Positions 8,938-19,447 are shown, counted from the stretch's first letter. The stretch is 64,000 bases of DNA from Chitinophagaceae bacterium 26-R-25 (GCA_029906195.1 JARWSJ010000001.1:2914001-2978000), one strand, 5' to 3'. Notes: generated by a model from the letters alone, not told the origin. Numbers and translations are program-made.

Positions 8938-10359
8938 ATGAAAGAAAATCCTTACCGCCAAGATAGTGAAGAGCTTCAGGAACTTTTAAAACAGTTCGAG
9001 AATCTGAAAAAGGGTCGAAATCACTCCTTCATCAGCGAGGAATCTTTCGAAAAGATCATCGACTACTACGATGATGCTGATAATATTAACGAAGCTCTGG
9101 AAGCTGCCGAAATTGCCGTCGAACACTTTCCTTTCTCATCGGAATTGCTGGTAAAAAAAGCAGATTTACTGATTGGCGCCAGAAGATATACCGAAGCATT
9201 GGACATTCTTGAGCGTGCTGAACTTTTTGACAGCCGCGACATCAATCTTTATATTTTACGGACAGAGGTTTACCTGGCCCTGGATAAACAGGAAAAGGCT
9301 GTGGAACTTCTGGAAAGTGCATTGGACCTGTTTGACGGAGAAGAAAGAATAGAATTGCTGTTCGAACTGGCTGATGTATACGACGATTATGAGGAGTTTG
9401 ATAAAATCTTTGATTGCCTGAAATTGATCCTTGAACAGGAGCCGACCAACGAAGAGGCGCTGTACAAGATCTGTTTTTGGACAGATTTTACGGGGCGCAA
9501 TGAGGAAAGCATTAAACTTCATAATAAGATCATTGAAGATTACCCCTATAACGAGCTGGCATGGTTTAACCTCGCCGCGTCTTACCAGGGTTTAAAACTC
9601 TATGAAAAAGCAATTGATGCATATAAATATGCGGTAACCATCGATGAAAAGTTCGATTACGCGTACCGCAATATGGGCGATGCCTACATAAGGCTCCGCA
9701 AATTCAAGGACGCTATAGAGGTACTGGAAAAAGTACTGGAACTATCAAGACCCGAAGATGTAATTTTCGAGGCTTTGGGACATTGTTACGACCGGATGAA
9801 CAATTATGCGCAGGCCCGCTTCTACTACAGAAAAGCTTCGCACCTTAATAATGATGACAGCAAGTTGTTTTATAAAATTGCATGCACTTACATCAACGAA
9901 AGTCAGTGGGTACAGGCGATTAAACAACTCGATGCGGCTTTGCAAATTCATCGCAATCAGCCGGAATATAACCTGGCGATGGGCGAATGTAAACTGCAGC
10001 TCGGTGAAGTAAAAGATGCGATCATCTATTTCTCAAATGTGGTCAGATCGCGCCCAAGAAATGTTGCAGGCTGGGAAGCGCTTATCCGCTGCCTTTATTC
10101 AGTTAAATACTATGAGGAAGCCCTTGAGCAAGTGCTGGCGGCCATCAAACATACCGAAGGAAAATCTGTTTTTATATATTATCTGAGCGCTATTTATTTC
10201 GCCATGGGCAAATCACGCGAAGGTTTGCTGCATCTTGAAAAGGCGATTCACGTGTCCCCCAAAAAAATAAAATTGTTTGTTGAACTAAATCCTGCCATTC
10301 TTCAAAACCAGCAGGTGGTAGATGTTATCGCGAGGTACAAACGCAACAAGAACTTTTAG
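8938..10359 (+). CDS. Tetratricopeptide-repeat protein
   Basis: The protein has 473 residues, no signal peptide, and tandem 34-residue helix pairs from about residue 35 to 450. TPR consensus positions are clear, for example AWFNLAASYQGLKLYEKAIDAY near residue 210 and YAYRNMGDAYIRLRKFKDAI just after. It is therefore a cytoplasmic protein-protein adaptor. Similar all-TPR proteins of about 470 residues are common in Bacteroidota, but I know of no fixed function. Its stop codon lies 11 bases before an ATTGAAA-type repeat arm (10371-10395). The ComA-like gene follows after 210 bases with its own -10-like box. Confidence 0.88.
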   Translation: MKENPYRQDSEELQELLKQFENLKKGRNHSFISEESFEKIIDYYDDADNINEALEAAEIAVEHFPFSSELLVKKADLLIGARRYTEALDILERAELFDSRDINLYILRTEVYLALDKQEKAVELLESALDLFDGEERIELLFELADVYDDYEEFDKIFDCLKLILEQEPTNEEALYKICFWTDFTGRNEESIKLHNKIIEDYPYNELAWFNLAASYQGLKLYEKAIDAYKYAVTIDEKFDYAYRNMGDAYIRLRKFKDAIEVLEKVLELSRPEDVIFEALGHCYDRMNNYAQARFYYRKASHLNNDDSKLFYKIACTYINESQWVQAIKQLDAALQIHRNQPEYNLAMGECKLQLGEVKDAIIYFSNVVRSRPRNVAGWEALIRCLYSVKYYEEALEQVLAAIKHTEGKSVFIYYLSAIYFAMGKSREGLLHLEKAIHVSPKKIKLFVELNPAILQNQQVVDVIARYKRNKNF

Positions 10360-10370
10360 TTAATCGAAAG

Positions 10371-10395
10371 TGGAAAGTTGAAAATTGAAAATGAG
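10371..10395. repeat. Single ATTGAAA-type heptamer arm (family B)
   Basis: Degenerate units GTGGAAA, GTTGAAA, ATTGAAA and ATG lie just after the TPR stop codon. I see no inverted partner before the next gene, so this is a half element. Confidence 0.6.
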
Positions 10396-10525
10396 GTATG
10401 ACTACGGTCATAAGGAGGACTTTTGCGATCAAAAAAATCTAAATTCTTAATTTCTAGTGCATAATTATCCTGAATTCTACCCTAAGTATTAACAATTTGG
10501 AATTTTTCATTCGCCATTGTTTCCT

Positions 10526-10533
10526 ATTTTTGC
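10526..10533 (+). promoter_or_regulatory. Putative -10-like box of the ComA-like/aroE pair
   Basis: TATTTTTG matches TAnnTTTG exactly, 37 bases before the ATG at 10570. It would serve both overlapping genes. Confidence 0.45.
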
Positions 10534-10569
10534 GCTCGTTTGTATTTAATACCCAGTCAAAAGCAGTAA

Positions 10570-11343
10570 ATGAATTTCAATTTATCGCAGATTCCTGAAA
10601 GAATTCAACAGCCCAGGCAGAATGGTTTAACGATGGTGATGGATAAGGGGCTTAGCATAGAGGAAACCCGTAACTTTTTGAGCATAGCGAAGCCCCACGT
10701 GGACATCGTAAAACTCGGTTTCGGAACCTCGTTTGTTACACCTAACCTTAAAGAAAAACTGGAAGTTTACCGCGAAGCTGGTATGCCGGTTTATTTTGGA
10801 GGTACATTGTTCGAGGCATTCTTAGTAAGAAACCAGTTCCAGGATTACATTGATGTGTGTAAAGAATATGGTGTTGCATTTATGGAGGTGAGTGATGGAT
10901 CGATCACCATTCCCCATGCTGAAAAATGCGGGTATATTGAAAAATTAACCAAACACGGTACAGTGTTAAGTGAAGTAGGTAGTAAAGATGCTGCCCACAT
11001 TATCCCTCCTTATAAATGGATCGAATTGATGCGCTCCGAGCTTAATGCAGGTGCCACCTATGTGATCGCAGAAGCACGTGAAGCCGGTAACGTAGGGATC
11101 TACAGAGGTTCAGGTGAGGTACGTGAAGGTCTGGTCCAGGAAATTCTTACCCAGATACCTGAAGAAAAGATCCTTTGGGAAGCTCCGCAAAAAGCACAAC
11201 AGTTATACTTTATTGAATTGATCGGTTGCAATGTAAACCTTGGTAACATCGCTCCTTCTGAAGTTATTTCACTGGAAGCAATGCGTATTGGTTTGCGTGG
11301 TGATACTTTCCACCTATTCCTTAATAAAGAAACCGTTCAATAA
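10570..11343 (+). CDS. Phosphosulfolactate synthase (ComA/HSA32) family protein
   Basis: The protein has 257 residues. It has the ComA-family landmarks MVMDKGLSIEETRNFL near residue 22, DIVKLGFGTS near residue 46, GMPVYFGGTLFE near residue 73 and EAREAGNVGIYRGSGEVR near residue 172, the last being a probable phosphate-binding region. Archaeal ComA adds sulfite to phosphoenolpyruvate on the way to coenzyme M. Plant HSA32 is a relative of unknown activity. No comB, comC or comD gene is nearby, so coenzyme M synthesis is not indicated. Sulfonate or sulfonolipid metabolism is possible in Bacteroidota, but that is inference. Its TAA shares a base with the aroE ATG (TAATG). Confidence 0.85.
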   Translation: MNFNLSQIPERIQQPRQNGLTMVMDKGLSIEETRNFLSIAKPHVDIVKLGFGTSFVTPNLKEKLEVYREAGMPVYFGGTLFEAFLVRNQFQDYIDVCKEYGVAFMEVSDGSITIPHAEKCGYIEKLTKHGTVLSEVGSKDAAHIIPPYKWIELMRSELNAGATYVIAEAREAGNVGIYRGSGEVREGLVQEILTQIPEEKILWEAPQKAQQLYFIELIGCNVNLGNIAPSEVISLEAMRIGLRGDTFHLFLNKETVQ

Positions 11344-12086
11344 TGAGGCTTTTTGGTTTGATCGGTTTTCCTTTGGGCCATTCTTTTTCACAAAAATTTT
11401 TCACAGAAAAATTTGAAAGAGAAGGCATAAAGAACTGCTCCTACCAAAATTTTCCTCTTAGCTCCATAGATCAGTTAAAAGATCTGCTGGCAACGCATTC
11501 CAACCTGGAAGGTTTTAATATTACTATTCCTTACAAAGAGCAGGTATTGCCATTTATTGATCAGCAAACCGACGCTGTTCAAAAGATAGGCGCCTGCAAT
11601 TGCGTGAAAATTGTGAATGGTAAATTGATCGGCTACAACACCGATGTAAAAGGCTTTGAAGTTTCACTGCGGAAGAAATTGCAACCTACACACAGCACAG
11701 CGCTGGTGTTAGGAACAGGCGGTGCAGCAAAAGCCGTTGTTTATGCGTTGCAACAGCTTAATATTTCTTATAAAATTGTAAGCAGAAAAGCAAACCCTGA
11801 AGCTAACGTTATCAGCTATGCGCAGTTAACATATGATGTTATCGCTGCTCACAAATTAATAATAAACACTACTCCCCTTGGAACATATCCGAACGTAAAT
11901 GAATGTGCGGATATTCCCTACGAAGCACTCACTCCCGATCATTATTTATTTGACTTAGTGTACAATCCTGCCAAAACATTGTTCCTGCAAAAAGGCGAAG
12001 CGCAAGGCGCTACGATAGAGAACGGCCATGAGATGCTGGAGATTCAGGCGGAGGAGAGTTGGGCGATTTGGAACAAGAAAAAATAG
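11343..12086 (+). CDS. aroE: Shikimate dehydrogenase
   Basis: The protein has 247 residues, slightly short for the family (about 270). The substrate site is visible: FPLGHSFS near residue 8 and NITIPYKE near residue 58, whose Lys is the catalytic residue. The NADP fold has VLGTGGAAKAV near residue 123. The end has NGHEMLEIQAEESWAIW, the usual closing helix. The enzyme reduces 3-dehydroshikimate to shikimate in the cytoplasm. Translation is probably coupled to the ComA-like gene by the TAATG overlap. Its TAG stop shares its last base with the start of the hairpin element at 12086-12250. Confidence 0.95.
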   Translation: MRLFGLIGFPLGHSFSQKFFTEKFEREGIKNCSYQNFPLSSIDQLKDLLATHSNLEGFNITIPYKEQVLPFIDQQTDAVQKIGACNCVKIVNGKLIGYNTDVKGFEVSLRKKLQPTHSTALVLGTGGAAKAVVYALQQLNISYKIVSRKANPEANVISYAQLTYDVIAAHKLIINTTPLGTYPNVNECADIPYEALTPDHYLFDLVYNPAKTLFLQKGEAQGATIENGHEMLEIQAEESWAIWNKKK

Positions 12087-12250
12087 AACGCAGATTTTCG
12101 AGCTCATCATGATTTCTTATGATTTTTTATCAATAAAAAATCATAATTGTTGGCAGAATAAAATGAACCGCAGATCTCCGAGTCTTTCATGATCGATAAG
12201 ATTATTTGCAAAATCTTTATAAATCATGACAATCTTGAAAATCTGCGTTC
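12086..12250. repeat. Nested hairpin element with CGCAGATTTTC arms
   Basis: Perfect outer arms GAACGCAGATTTTC (12086-12099) and its complement (12237-12250) enclose the element. Inside is a perfect 14-bp inverted repeat (12117-12130 with 12133-12146), and the 3' half repeats an internal CGCAGATCTCCGAG copy near 12171. The element fills almost the whole gap between aroE and the cytochrome gene. Confidence 0.78.
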
Positions 12251-12259
12251 CTTCTTTTT

Positions 12260-12661
12260 TTATTTGTTTCTCAACGATAACACATACTTCACCATTTCCT
12301 TTGCATCGGCTTCGGAAAGGTTTGGATGCGGAGTCATTGGGATTTCGCCCCAGTTTCCTTTACCGCCGGCAATAACTTTTTTCGCAAGCAATTCCACAGT
12401 GGCATCGTTGTTTTCGTATTTGTTGGCAACATCTCTGTATGCCGGGCCTGTAGTTTTTTCATCTACTTTGTGGCAGGTAAGACAGTCTGATTGTGCGATT
12501 AAATTGATAGCTTTTTCATTTTCTGCAGAAAGCGGTGCGTTTGTAGTTGCCGCCGCTGTATCAGCAGATTTAGAAGTATCCGATGCTTTTGTTTCCGAAC
12601 TGTTGTTGCAGCTGTAAATAGCAGCCAGAGCTAAAATTCCTACAAGAAGTTTTTTCATCAC
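12260..12661 (-). CDS. c-type cytochrome, lipoprotein
   Basis: The protein has 133 residues. It has a hydrophobic signal and a lipobox-like AAIYSC, so Cys18 should be lipidated. A Ser/Thr/Ala-rich linker follows, then one heme motif, CLTCH, near residue 59. MTPHPNLSEADAKEMV near residue 108 supplies the probable axial Met. It belongs to the class I cytochrome c551/552 type, about 100 residues after the signal. It should act as a periplasm-facing one-electron carrier. Its partner is unknown because no oxidase or reductase gene is adjacent. ATG codons at 12661 and 12658 are equally possible starts. Confidence 0.9.
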   Translation of the reverse strand: MMKKLLVGILALAAIYSCNNSSETKASDTSKSADTAAATTNAPLSAENEKAINLIAQSDCLTCHKVDEKTTGPAYRDVANKYENNDATVELLAKKVIAGGKGNWGEIPMTPHPNLSEADAKEMVKYVLSLRNK

Positions 12662-12783
12662 TGTGTTTTATTTTTAAGTTAAAATGGGTTTTGTAAATAT
12701 CGTTTACTTCTATTGATTGGTCAAACAATAGAAGTACCCCTCTTTAAAGCACACTCTAAGAATATAGAATTGAGGGTGGACTT

Positions 12784-13155
12784 TTACACGTTCCTCAACA
12801 GAAATCCTGGATCGATGTTTAAATCCATATATGCTGCTTTAAGAAATGTAACATCTGGTTCCCGTTTCCCGTTTAGTATCTGCGACAACTTGTCTGGCGC
12901 GATTTTCAGGCGTTCAGCCAGTTTCTTTTGCGTTAACTTAAGTTCATACATTTTTAGTTCTACCATTTCCGCAATTGTTTCTGGCTTAGGAACTGGGTAA
13001 TATTCCTTTTCAAAAGCCGCTACGGCCTGAGAAACACCTTCGAGCTCCTTTGTCTCCTTTGCTGTAAGGTTTGCAAAACCTTTTTTAAGGAATACATTAA
13101 TTTGAGCAATGGCTACCTGGTAATCATTCTCTGTTTTAATAAAGGTCTTTTTCAT
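12784..13155 (-). CDS. higA: HigA-type antitoxin, XRE helix-turn-helix
   Basis: The protein has 123 residues. The C-terminal half has a clear helix-turn-helix: LTQKKLAERLKIAPDKLSQI followed by LNGKREPDVTFL. This form is usual in the antitoxin of the HigB-HigA type, where the toxin gene comes first. The N-terminal half is helical and charged and would bind the toxin. It lies 109 bases downstream of the toxin gene on the same strand. It probably represses the operon through the palindrome at 13594-13624. The 109-base gap is long for a toxin-antitoxin pair and may carry a second promoter. Confidence 0.82.
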   Translation of the reverse strand: MKKTFIKTENDYQVAIAQINVFLKKGFANLTAKETKELEGVSQAVAAFEKEYYPVPKPETIAEMVELKMYELKLTQKKLAERLKIAPDKLSQILNGKREPDVTFLKAAYMDLNIDPGFLLRNV

Positions 13156-13264
13156 AAGTTAAAAAGCTACGACTCTTCCCTTATCCATTTGAATGAAGAG
13201 CTGTAGAAAAATGGGTTACACAATAATCAACATTAATGCGGTAACAATAAAATGTGACCCTCCG

Positions 13265-13561
13265 CTACAGAATGTCAATTTCCTCAATCTTGTCATACTC
13301 CGTATGGGTTCCAAACCACCGGATATACACCGTTCTTGTATTAAAGTGGATCATTACAATCAATCTGAAATCATTCCCTTTGATATTAAAAACATATCGA
13401 TCGTTACCAACAAAATCAACACTTCCAAAATCTTTCTTAATATCAGCGAAACGTTTCCAGTCGGCAATTTCCGTCACTCTGTGCCAGAAAATCAAAGAAA
13501 CTTTACTAGTTGGATATTGTAACATGAGTTCTCTGAGGGTGCCGAATGTGATAATCACCAT
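13265..13561 (-). CDS. higB: HigB-type toxin, mRNA interferase family
   Basis: The protein has 98 residues, the size of the HigB_toxin family. Typical segments are present: FWHRVTEIADWKRFADIKKD near residue 25, VFNIKGNDFRLIV near residue 57 and VYIRWFGTHTEYDKI near residue 79, where the RWFGTH-Y end is diagnostic. Members cut ribosome-bound mRNA and are neutralised by an XRE antitoxin, which lies directly downstream. It is a complete reading frame with no sign of decay. Confidence 0.87.
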   Translation of the reverse strand: MVIITFGTLRELMLQYPTSKVSLIFWHRVTEIADWKRFADIKKDFGSVDFVGNDRYVFNIKGNDFRLIVMIHFNTRTVYIRWFGTHTEYDKIEEIDIL

Positions 13562-13593
13562 GACATAAAACTAAGGCGGCATTTTGAATTTAC

Positions 13594-13624
13594 AAATTAA
13601 ATTTTGTTTTTTAAAATTTAATTT
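13594..13624. promoter_or_regulatory. AT-rich palindrome, candidate HigA operator
   Basis: A perfect 12-bp inverted repeat (AAATTAAATTTT and its complement) is separated by seven bases. It sits 33 bases upstream of higB, where an autoregulatory operator is expected. AT-rich palindromes also arise by chance in such DNA. Confidence 0.45.
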
Positions 13625-13705
13625 TACCCGACTCTGCCCTTTAATATAGTATGCAACAATTAGTCCAGCTCTTTAGTCAGTAAGGCTACCATAAATTTCC
13701 AATAC

Positions 13706-14545
13706 CTACTTGATTCTTTCTTTGAAAAAACTGATCAGTTTTTTGTGTGCATCTTCTGTCGCTTCTTTGTTGAAATCAGGATTGCTTGGGTTGGCAAAGC
13801 CATGGGTGGCATCGTACCTGTTCACTATTAATTTCTTGTTTGCCTTTTTCATGTTTTCAACAAATTCGTCCACCATTGCAGGGCTGGGCCATTTGTCTTT
13901 GTTGCCGAAAAATCCAATCACATCTGCATTGAGCGTTTTTAGTTTCTCTACATCTTTTTCCGGCGCTCCGTAATACATAGCGCATCCGCGTAGTTGAGTG
14001 CCTGCCATTAAAGCAGCCTGCAGGCTCCATCCTCCCCCGAAGCACCAGCCAACAGTAAGTATTTTCGCATCGCTCCCAACATAATCGTACACTCCTTTAA
14101 TAATTGCCGTTGCCCTTTCAGTTGTCACCGTTTGCATTATTTTGGAAGCGTCTTCACGCGTGGTTGCAACTTGTTTGTCATACAGGTCGATGGCAATGGC
14201 ATTTACACCAAGTTCATTTGCCAGTTTTTCTGTTTCCTGTTTTATATAATCATTTAGCCCCCACCATTCATGCACGACTACCAAATAATAACGTGTCTTC
14301 TTCGCAGCCATCACCTCCCAGGCATGCGCGTCTTTTCCATCACTTGTCTTGTAAGAAATATCTTTTCCGGCGGTGCTACTATACACAAAAGGCAAGGGCT
14401 CGGGATGCGAAGCAACAAATGCTTTATCGTTGCCATTTTGAGCGTACGCTTCAGTTGCGGAGGCGGTGCAGCAATTCATGGCAGTTTGGCTCATACCCAG
14501 CGCAGGCATTAAAATTACCAGCAATGTGAATATTTTTCTTTTCAT
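13706..14545 (-). CDS. Dienelactone hydrolase family protein, exported
   Basis: From the ATG at 14545 the protein has 279 residues and starts with a good signal peptide (MKRKIFTLLVILMPALGMSQ). Longer forms from upstream starts put untypical sequence before the signal. The alpha/beta-hydrolase core has HEWWGLND, the nucleophile motif GWCFGGGWS with Cys in place of Ser (as in dienelactone hydrolase), the acid in GNKDKWPSP and the final His in THGFANPS. Classic enzymes open dienelactones in aromatic catabolism. Exported Bacteroidota members have no proven substrate, and no aromatic pathway genes are nearby. Confidence 0.9.
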   Translation of the reverse strand: MKRKIFTLLVILMPALGMSQTAMNCCTASATEAYAQNGNDKAFVASHPEPLPFVYSSTAGKDISYKTSDGKDAHAWEVMAAKKTRYYLVVVHEWWGLNDYIKQETEKLANELGVNAIAIDLYDKQVATTREDASKIMQTVTTERATAIIKGVYDYVGSDAKILTVGWCFGGGWSLQAALMAGTQLRGCAMYYGAPEKDVEKLKTLNADVIGFFGNKDKWPSPAMVDEFVENMKKANKKLIVNRYDATHGFANPSNPDFNKEATEDAHKKLISFFKERIK

Positions 14546-14665
14546 AAAACTTAACAATATGGTGTGGAGATTGAGTTTCAAACAAATATTAAACCTTTTG
14601 GACAGACTTGCAAGCAAATTTTCCACACAAAAAAACTATACCAATTGGCTTGTGTTAAATTATTG

Positions 14666-14673
14666 TATCTTTG
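14666..14673 (+). promoter_or_regulatory. Putative pyrG promoter with a long leader
   Basis: TATCTTTG matches TAnnTTTG exactly. TTG at 14645-14647 lies 18 bases upstream, close to the -33 spacing. If used, it gives a leader of about 210 bases before pyrG. That leader contains AAGGCTTTTTTGAAGCCC-type pairing near 14775 and the palindrome at 14837-14858. Confidence 0.45.
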
Positions 14674-14783
14674 CATGACCTCACGGAGAATTTCTCTTTT
14701 TCTTCGCCGGTCACAAGGCAAAGACAAATAATATTAATTAAGACTGGTCCAAAGCATGGTGTTGATCTATAAGGCTTTTTTGA

Positions 14784-16535
<1,752 letters not shown>

Positions 16536-16537
16536 GT

Positions 16538-16606
16538 TGTGCGTTTTGAGTGATGGGTTTTGAGTTACCACCTCTGTGCGTTAAGCATTGAGCGTTAGGC
16601 TCTAAG
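16538..16606. repeat. Single heptamer arms (GTTTTGA type, then GCGTTAA type)
   Basis: Just after the pyrG stop, 16538-16567 has GTTTTGA-like units (family H) and 16575-16606 has GCGTTAA/GCATTGA-like units (family F). They face the same way and have no clear partner before yidC. Both carry TGA or TAA on the plus strand. Confidence 0.5.
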
Positions 16607-16737
16607 CAGTTTACTCCCATCAACGATCACAACCAACTGTTTTACAAGCCATTAAGCAAAACGATTCAAGTTGTTAAGAATTGTTTACTTAATGGCTTTT
16701 GTTTATCATATTATCGGGTTACTCTATCGCAATCCCC

Positions 16738-16745
16738 TATCTTTG
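16738..16745 (+). promoter_or_regulatory. Putative -10-like box of yidC
   Basis: TATCTTTG matches TAnnTTTG exactly and lies 21 bases before the ATG at 16767. The -33 region is weak. Confidence 0.45.
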
Positions 16746-16766
16746 CACCCTCAATTTTTCTAAAAA

Positions 16767-18596
16767 ATGGATCGTAATACTATCATCGGCTTTGTATTAT
16801 TAGCTGGTTTACTCTTCGCTTATCTTTTTATCTCAACTAAGAACACACATGAACTGGAGGCTAAAAAGAAAGTTATTGAAGATTCAATCGCAAGAGTTGA
16901 CCTTGCAAAAAAGAGAGCTCAAGCGGCTGCAGATACTACCCACACTTTAACTGCTGCATCTGCAGACAGTGGTTTTAACAGCGCTGCCGCTGTAACAGAA
17001 CAACTGGTTACCCTGGAAAATGAATTGGTAAAGGTTGTTCTTACAAGCAAAGGAGGTATTCCTAAAACTGTAGAATTAAAAAAATATAACTCTTTTCAAA
17101 ACCAACCTGTAAAATTGGTTGATGGCGAAAAAGATGTTATTTCTTACGCCGTTAATGCAAACAATGCCGGCAAACAGACCACTGATCTGTATTTTAAACC
17201 GGGTCAGGTTACAAAAGCGGCAGACGGCAGCCAAACCGTTTCTTTAGTAGTGAATGGCGGTAATGGTGAGGTGATCACGCACCAATACACGTTGAAACCA
17301 GACAGCTACTTCATCGATTTTAACATTGGTTTGCAAGGCGCTGATAAATTGTTATCTCAAAATTCTTTCAATCTTTTCTGGCAATCTCAATTGGTGCAGC
17401 AAGAGAAAGATTTGGATTATGAAAAACAACAATCCCAATTGTGTTTTGTACAGGATGGCGATTTCGACTATCACAACATCCACTCTACTGATATCAAGAA
17501 ATTTGAAAAACCAATTAACTGGTTGAGCGCTAAACAACACTTCTTCAACACCACTATTATTGCAAAAAATAATTTTGATGGTGGCCAGGTTGATTGGGCC
17601 GCTCCAACTTCGGATACAGTGAAAGAGCTTTCCCTGGTGAAAGCGAGCTTCAACACAAAAGTGGCTCCGGGCCGCGATGCCAACATTGCGCTGCAATTGT
17701 ACTACGGTCCTAACGACTATAAAATTTTGCGCAACAGTGGTGTAAAGAAAATGGATAAGATCATTAACCTCGGCCAAAGTCTTTACGCATTCGTTCGTCC
17801 GATCAACCAATACATCATCATGCCGGTGTTTGACTTCTTCAAAGGCTTTGTCAGCAGTTATGGTGTGGTTATTTTGTTGCTTACCCTTTTCATCCGTTTG
17901 CTTACCTCTCCGCTTGTTTACTCAAGCTACTTGAGTGGTGCAAAAATGAAAGCACTTCGCCCTGAAATTGACGTTATCAAGAAGAAATTCGGCGACGACC
18001 AGCAGCAGTTTGGAATGGAGCAAATGAAATTGTTCCGTGAAGCAGGTGTAAATCCACTCGGTGGATGTATTCCGGCACTGTTGCAAATCCCGATCTTCTT
18101 TGCATTGTATAGCTTCTTTAACTCAAACATTGCATTGCGAGGTGAAAGCTTCCTGTGGGCAAAAGATCTTTCTGTATATGATTCTATTATCAGCTTTGGT
18201 GTAAAAATTCCTTTGCTGGGAGATCATATCAGCTTGTTCACTTTGCTTGCTGTTATCACCAGCTTCCTGATTTCATTGTATGGTATGTCAAACACTCCGG
18301 ACCAAAACAACCCGGCGCTGAAATACATGCCTTATATTTTCCCATTCATGCTGTTGTTTATCTTCAATAAACTTCCATCGGCGTTGACATGGTACTACAC
18401 GGTTTCAAACGTTATCACGCTGATCCTTCAGTTTGTAATCCAGAATTACATTATCAATCACGAGAAGATCCTGGCGAAACTGGAAGAAAACCGTAAGAAG
18501 CCGAAGTCAAAATCAAAATGGCAGGAAAGAATGCAACAAATGCAGGAATCACAGAAAAGAGTGCAGGAAATGCAGCAAAAAAATAAAGGAAAATAG
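16767..18596 (+). CDS. yidC: Membrane protein insertase YidC
   Basis: The protein has 609 residues, typical of the long Gram-negative form. A membrane span at residues 5-26 is followed by a large periplasmic beta domain (to about residue 340). Then comes the conserved insertase core of five membrane helices, with LLTLFIRLLTSPLVYSSY near residue 370, GGCIPALLQIPIFFALYSFF near residue 431 and the NKLPSALTWYYTVSN segment near residue 535. The tail is basic and Met/Gln-rich, as in ribosome-binding YidC ends. It inserts and folds inner-membrane proteins alone or with SecYEG. A good terminator follows at 18619-18655. Confidence 0.97.
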   Translation: MDRNTIIGFVLLAGLLFAYLFISTKNTHELEAKKKVIEDSIARVDLAKKRAQAAADTTHTLTAASADSGFNSAAAVTEQLVTLENELVKVVLTSKGGIPKTVELKKYNSFQNQPVKLVDGEKDVISYAVNANNAGKQTTDLYFKPGQVTKAADGSQTVSLVVNGGNGEVITHQYTLKPDSYFIDFNIGLQGADKLLSQNSFNLFWQSQLVQQEKDLDYEKQQSQLCFVQDGDFDYHNIHSTDIKKFEKPINWLSAKQHFFNTTIIAKNNFDGGQVDWAAPTSDTVKELSLVKASFNTKVAPGRDANIALQLYYGPNDYKILRNSGVKKMDKIINLGQSLYAFVRPINQYIIMPVFDFFKGFVSSYGVVILLLTLFIRLLTSPLVYSSYLSGAKMKALRPEIDVIKKKFGDDQQQFGMEQMKLFREAGVNPLGGCIPALLQIPIFFALYSFFNSNIALRGESFLWAKDLSVYDSIISFGVKIPLLGDHISLFTLLAVITSFLISLYGMSNTPDQNNPALKYMPYIFPFMLLFIFNKLPSALTWYYTVSNVITLILQFVIQNYIINHEKILAKLEENRKKPKSKSKWQERMQQMQESQKRVQEMQQKNKGK

Positions 18597-18618
18597 TAAA
18601 TCATAGATTTTCAATAAA

Positions 18619-18655
18619 AAAGACCTTCTTCGAATTAGAAATTCAGAAGGTCTTT
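18619..18655 (+). terminator. Intrinsic terminator of yidC
   Basis: AAAGACCTTCT pairs with AGAAGGTCTTT over 11 bp and is followed by the T-rich CTTATTTTT. The loop region also has short self-pairing. Confidence 0.85.
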
Positions 18656-18727
18656 CTTATTTTTAGAAGGCAACTATATACTTATCAACCTCGTCTAAGC
18701 AAAAAGGATATCATCCCAGTGATTATC

Positions 18728-19387
18728 ATGAAAAAAGTAAAAGTTCTAATATCTTTTGTTTTACTCATTACAACCTTACATTCTGTTGCGCAGAAAAAAG
18801 TGTCTGACCTTACCTTGGTTTACGATGCCGTTATTAATACCGGAACATCTGAACCCAAGCTGGCTGATGCTTTTGATGGGTCAACCACCACCATATTTTT
18901 GAAATCTAACCTGAGCCGCACCGAAATGGTGAGCGCTCTTGCCTCTTTTACAACCATTTACAACGGCCAAACAGGCAATGCTGTCATCCTCGAGGAAGTG
19001 AACGGCCAAAAGCTGCTCATTAAAATGAATGTTGACAACTGGAAGGAAAAGAACAAAAAATACGCAGATATTAAGTTTGTAGATTCTACCGAAACAAAAG
19101 TAATTGCCGGATATAAATGCAAAAAAGCCGTTGCCCAACTCAACGATGGTACTTCTTTCGTGGTGTACTATACCACAGAGATACTTCCGGAAAATATGGA
19201 TTTCAATTACCAGTTTAGAAGTCTGAAGGGCCTTCCTTTGGCATACGAAGTAACGCAGGGCAATCTTAAAATATCTTACACCGTTTCATCCATCAGTTTG
19301 AACCCGGTGCCTTCCTCCAAGTTTGATGTTCCCAAAAGCGGCTACAGGGAAATGACATATGACGAGAGCAAAAAGCTTGGAATGTAA
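18728..19387 (+). CDS. Exported protein with weak likeness to DUF4412/GLPGLI-type proteins
   Basis: From the ATG at 18728 the protein has 219 residues, and it begins MKKVKVLISFVLLITTLHSV, a signal peptide. A GTG nine bases upstream is possible but adds only three residues. The mature part is beta-rich. GYKCKKAVAQL near residue 118 and LKGLPLAYEV near residue 163 resemble the cores of DUF4412/GLPGLI-like Bacteroidota proteins, whose function is unknown. A TYDESKKLGM tail closes it. The family call is by pattern only. Confidence 0.7.
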   Translation: MKKVKVLISFVLLITTLHSVAQKKVSDLTLVYDAVINTGTSEPKLADAFDGSTTTIFLKSNLSRTEMVSALASFTTIYNGQTGNAVILEEVNGQKLLIKMNVDNWKEKNKKYADIKFVDSTETKVIAGYKCKKAVAQLNDGTSFVVYYTTEILPENMDFNYQFRSLKGLPLAYEVTQGNLKISYTVSSISLNPVPSSKFDVPKSGYREMTYDESKKLGM

Positions 19388-19447
19388 GCTATTTCCTCTT
19401 TTTAGCGGGTTTGCAATGGCAGCTGCTTAATTAAGCAATATTGATTT

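Noticed and set aside
12189..12617. 142-codon rightward frame over the cytochrome gene
   Set aside because: It reads the repeat element and then the antisense of the heme gene. The cytochrome on the other strand has a clear CLTCH motif.
12784..13561. Defence island around HigBA
   Set aside because: The neighbours are a cytochrome and a hydrolase; no restriction, nuclease or phage genes are seen.
17352..17810. 152-codon frame opposite yidC
   Set aside because: It is a shadow of the periplasmic domain of YidC, with no start signal.
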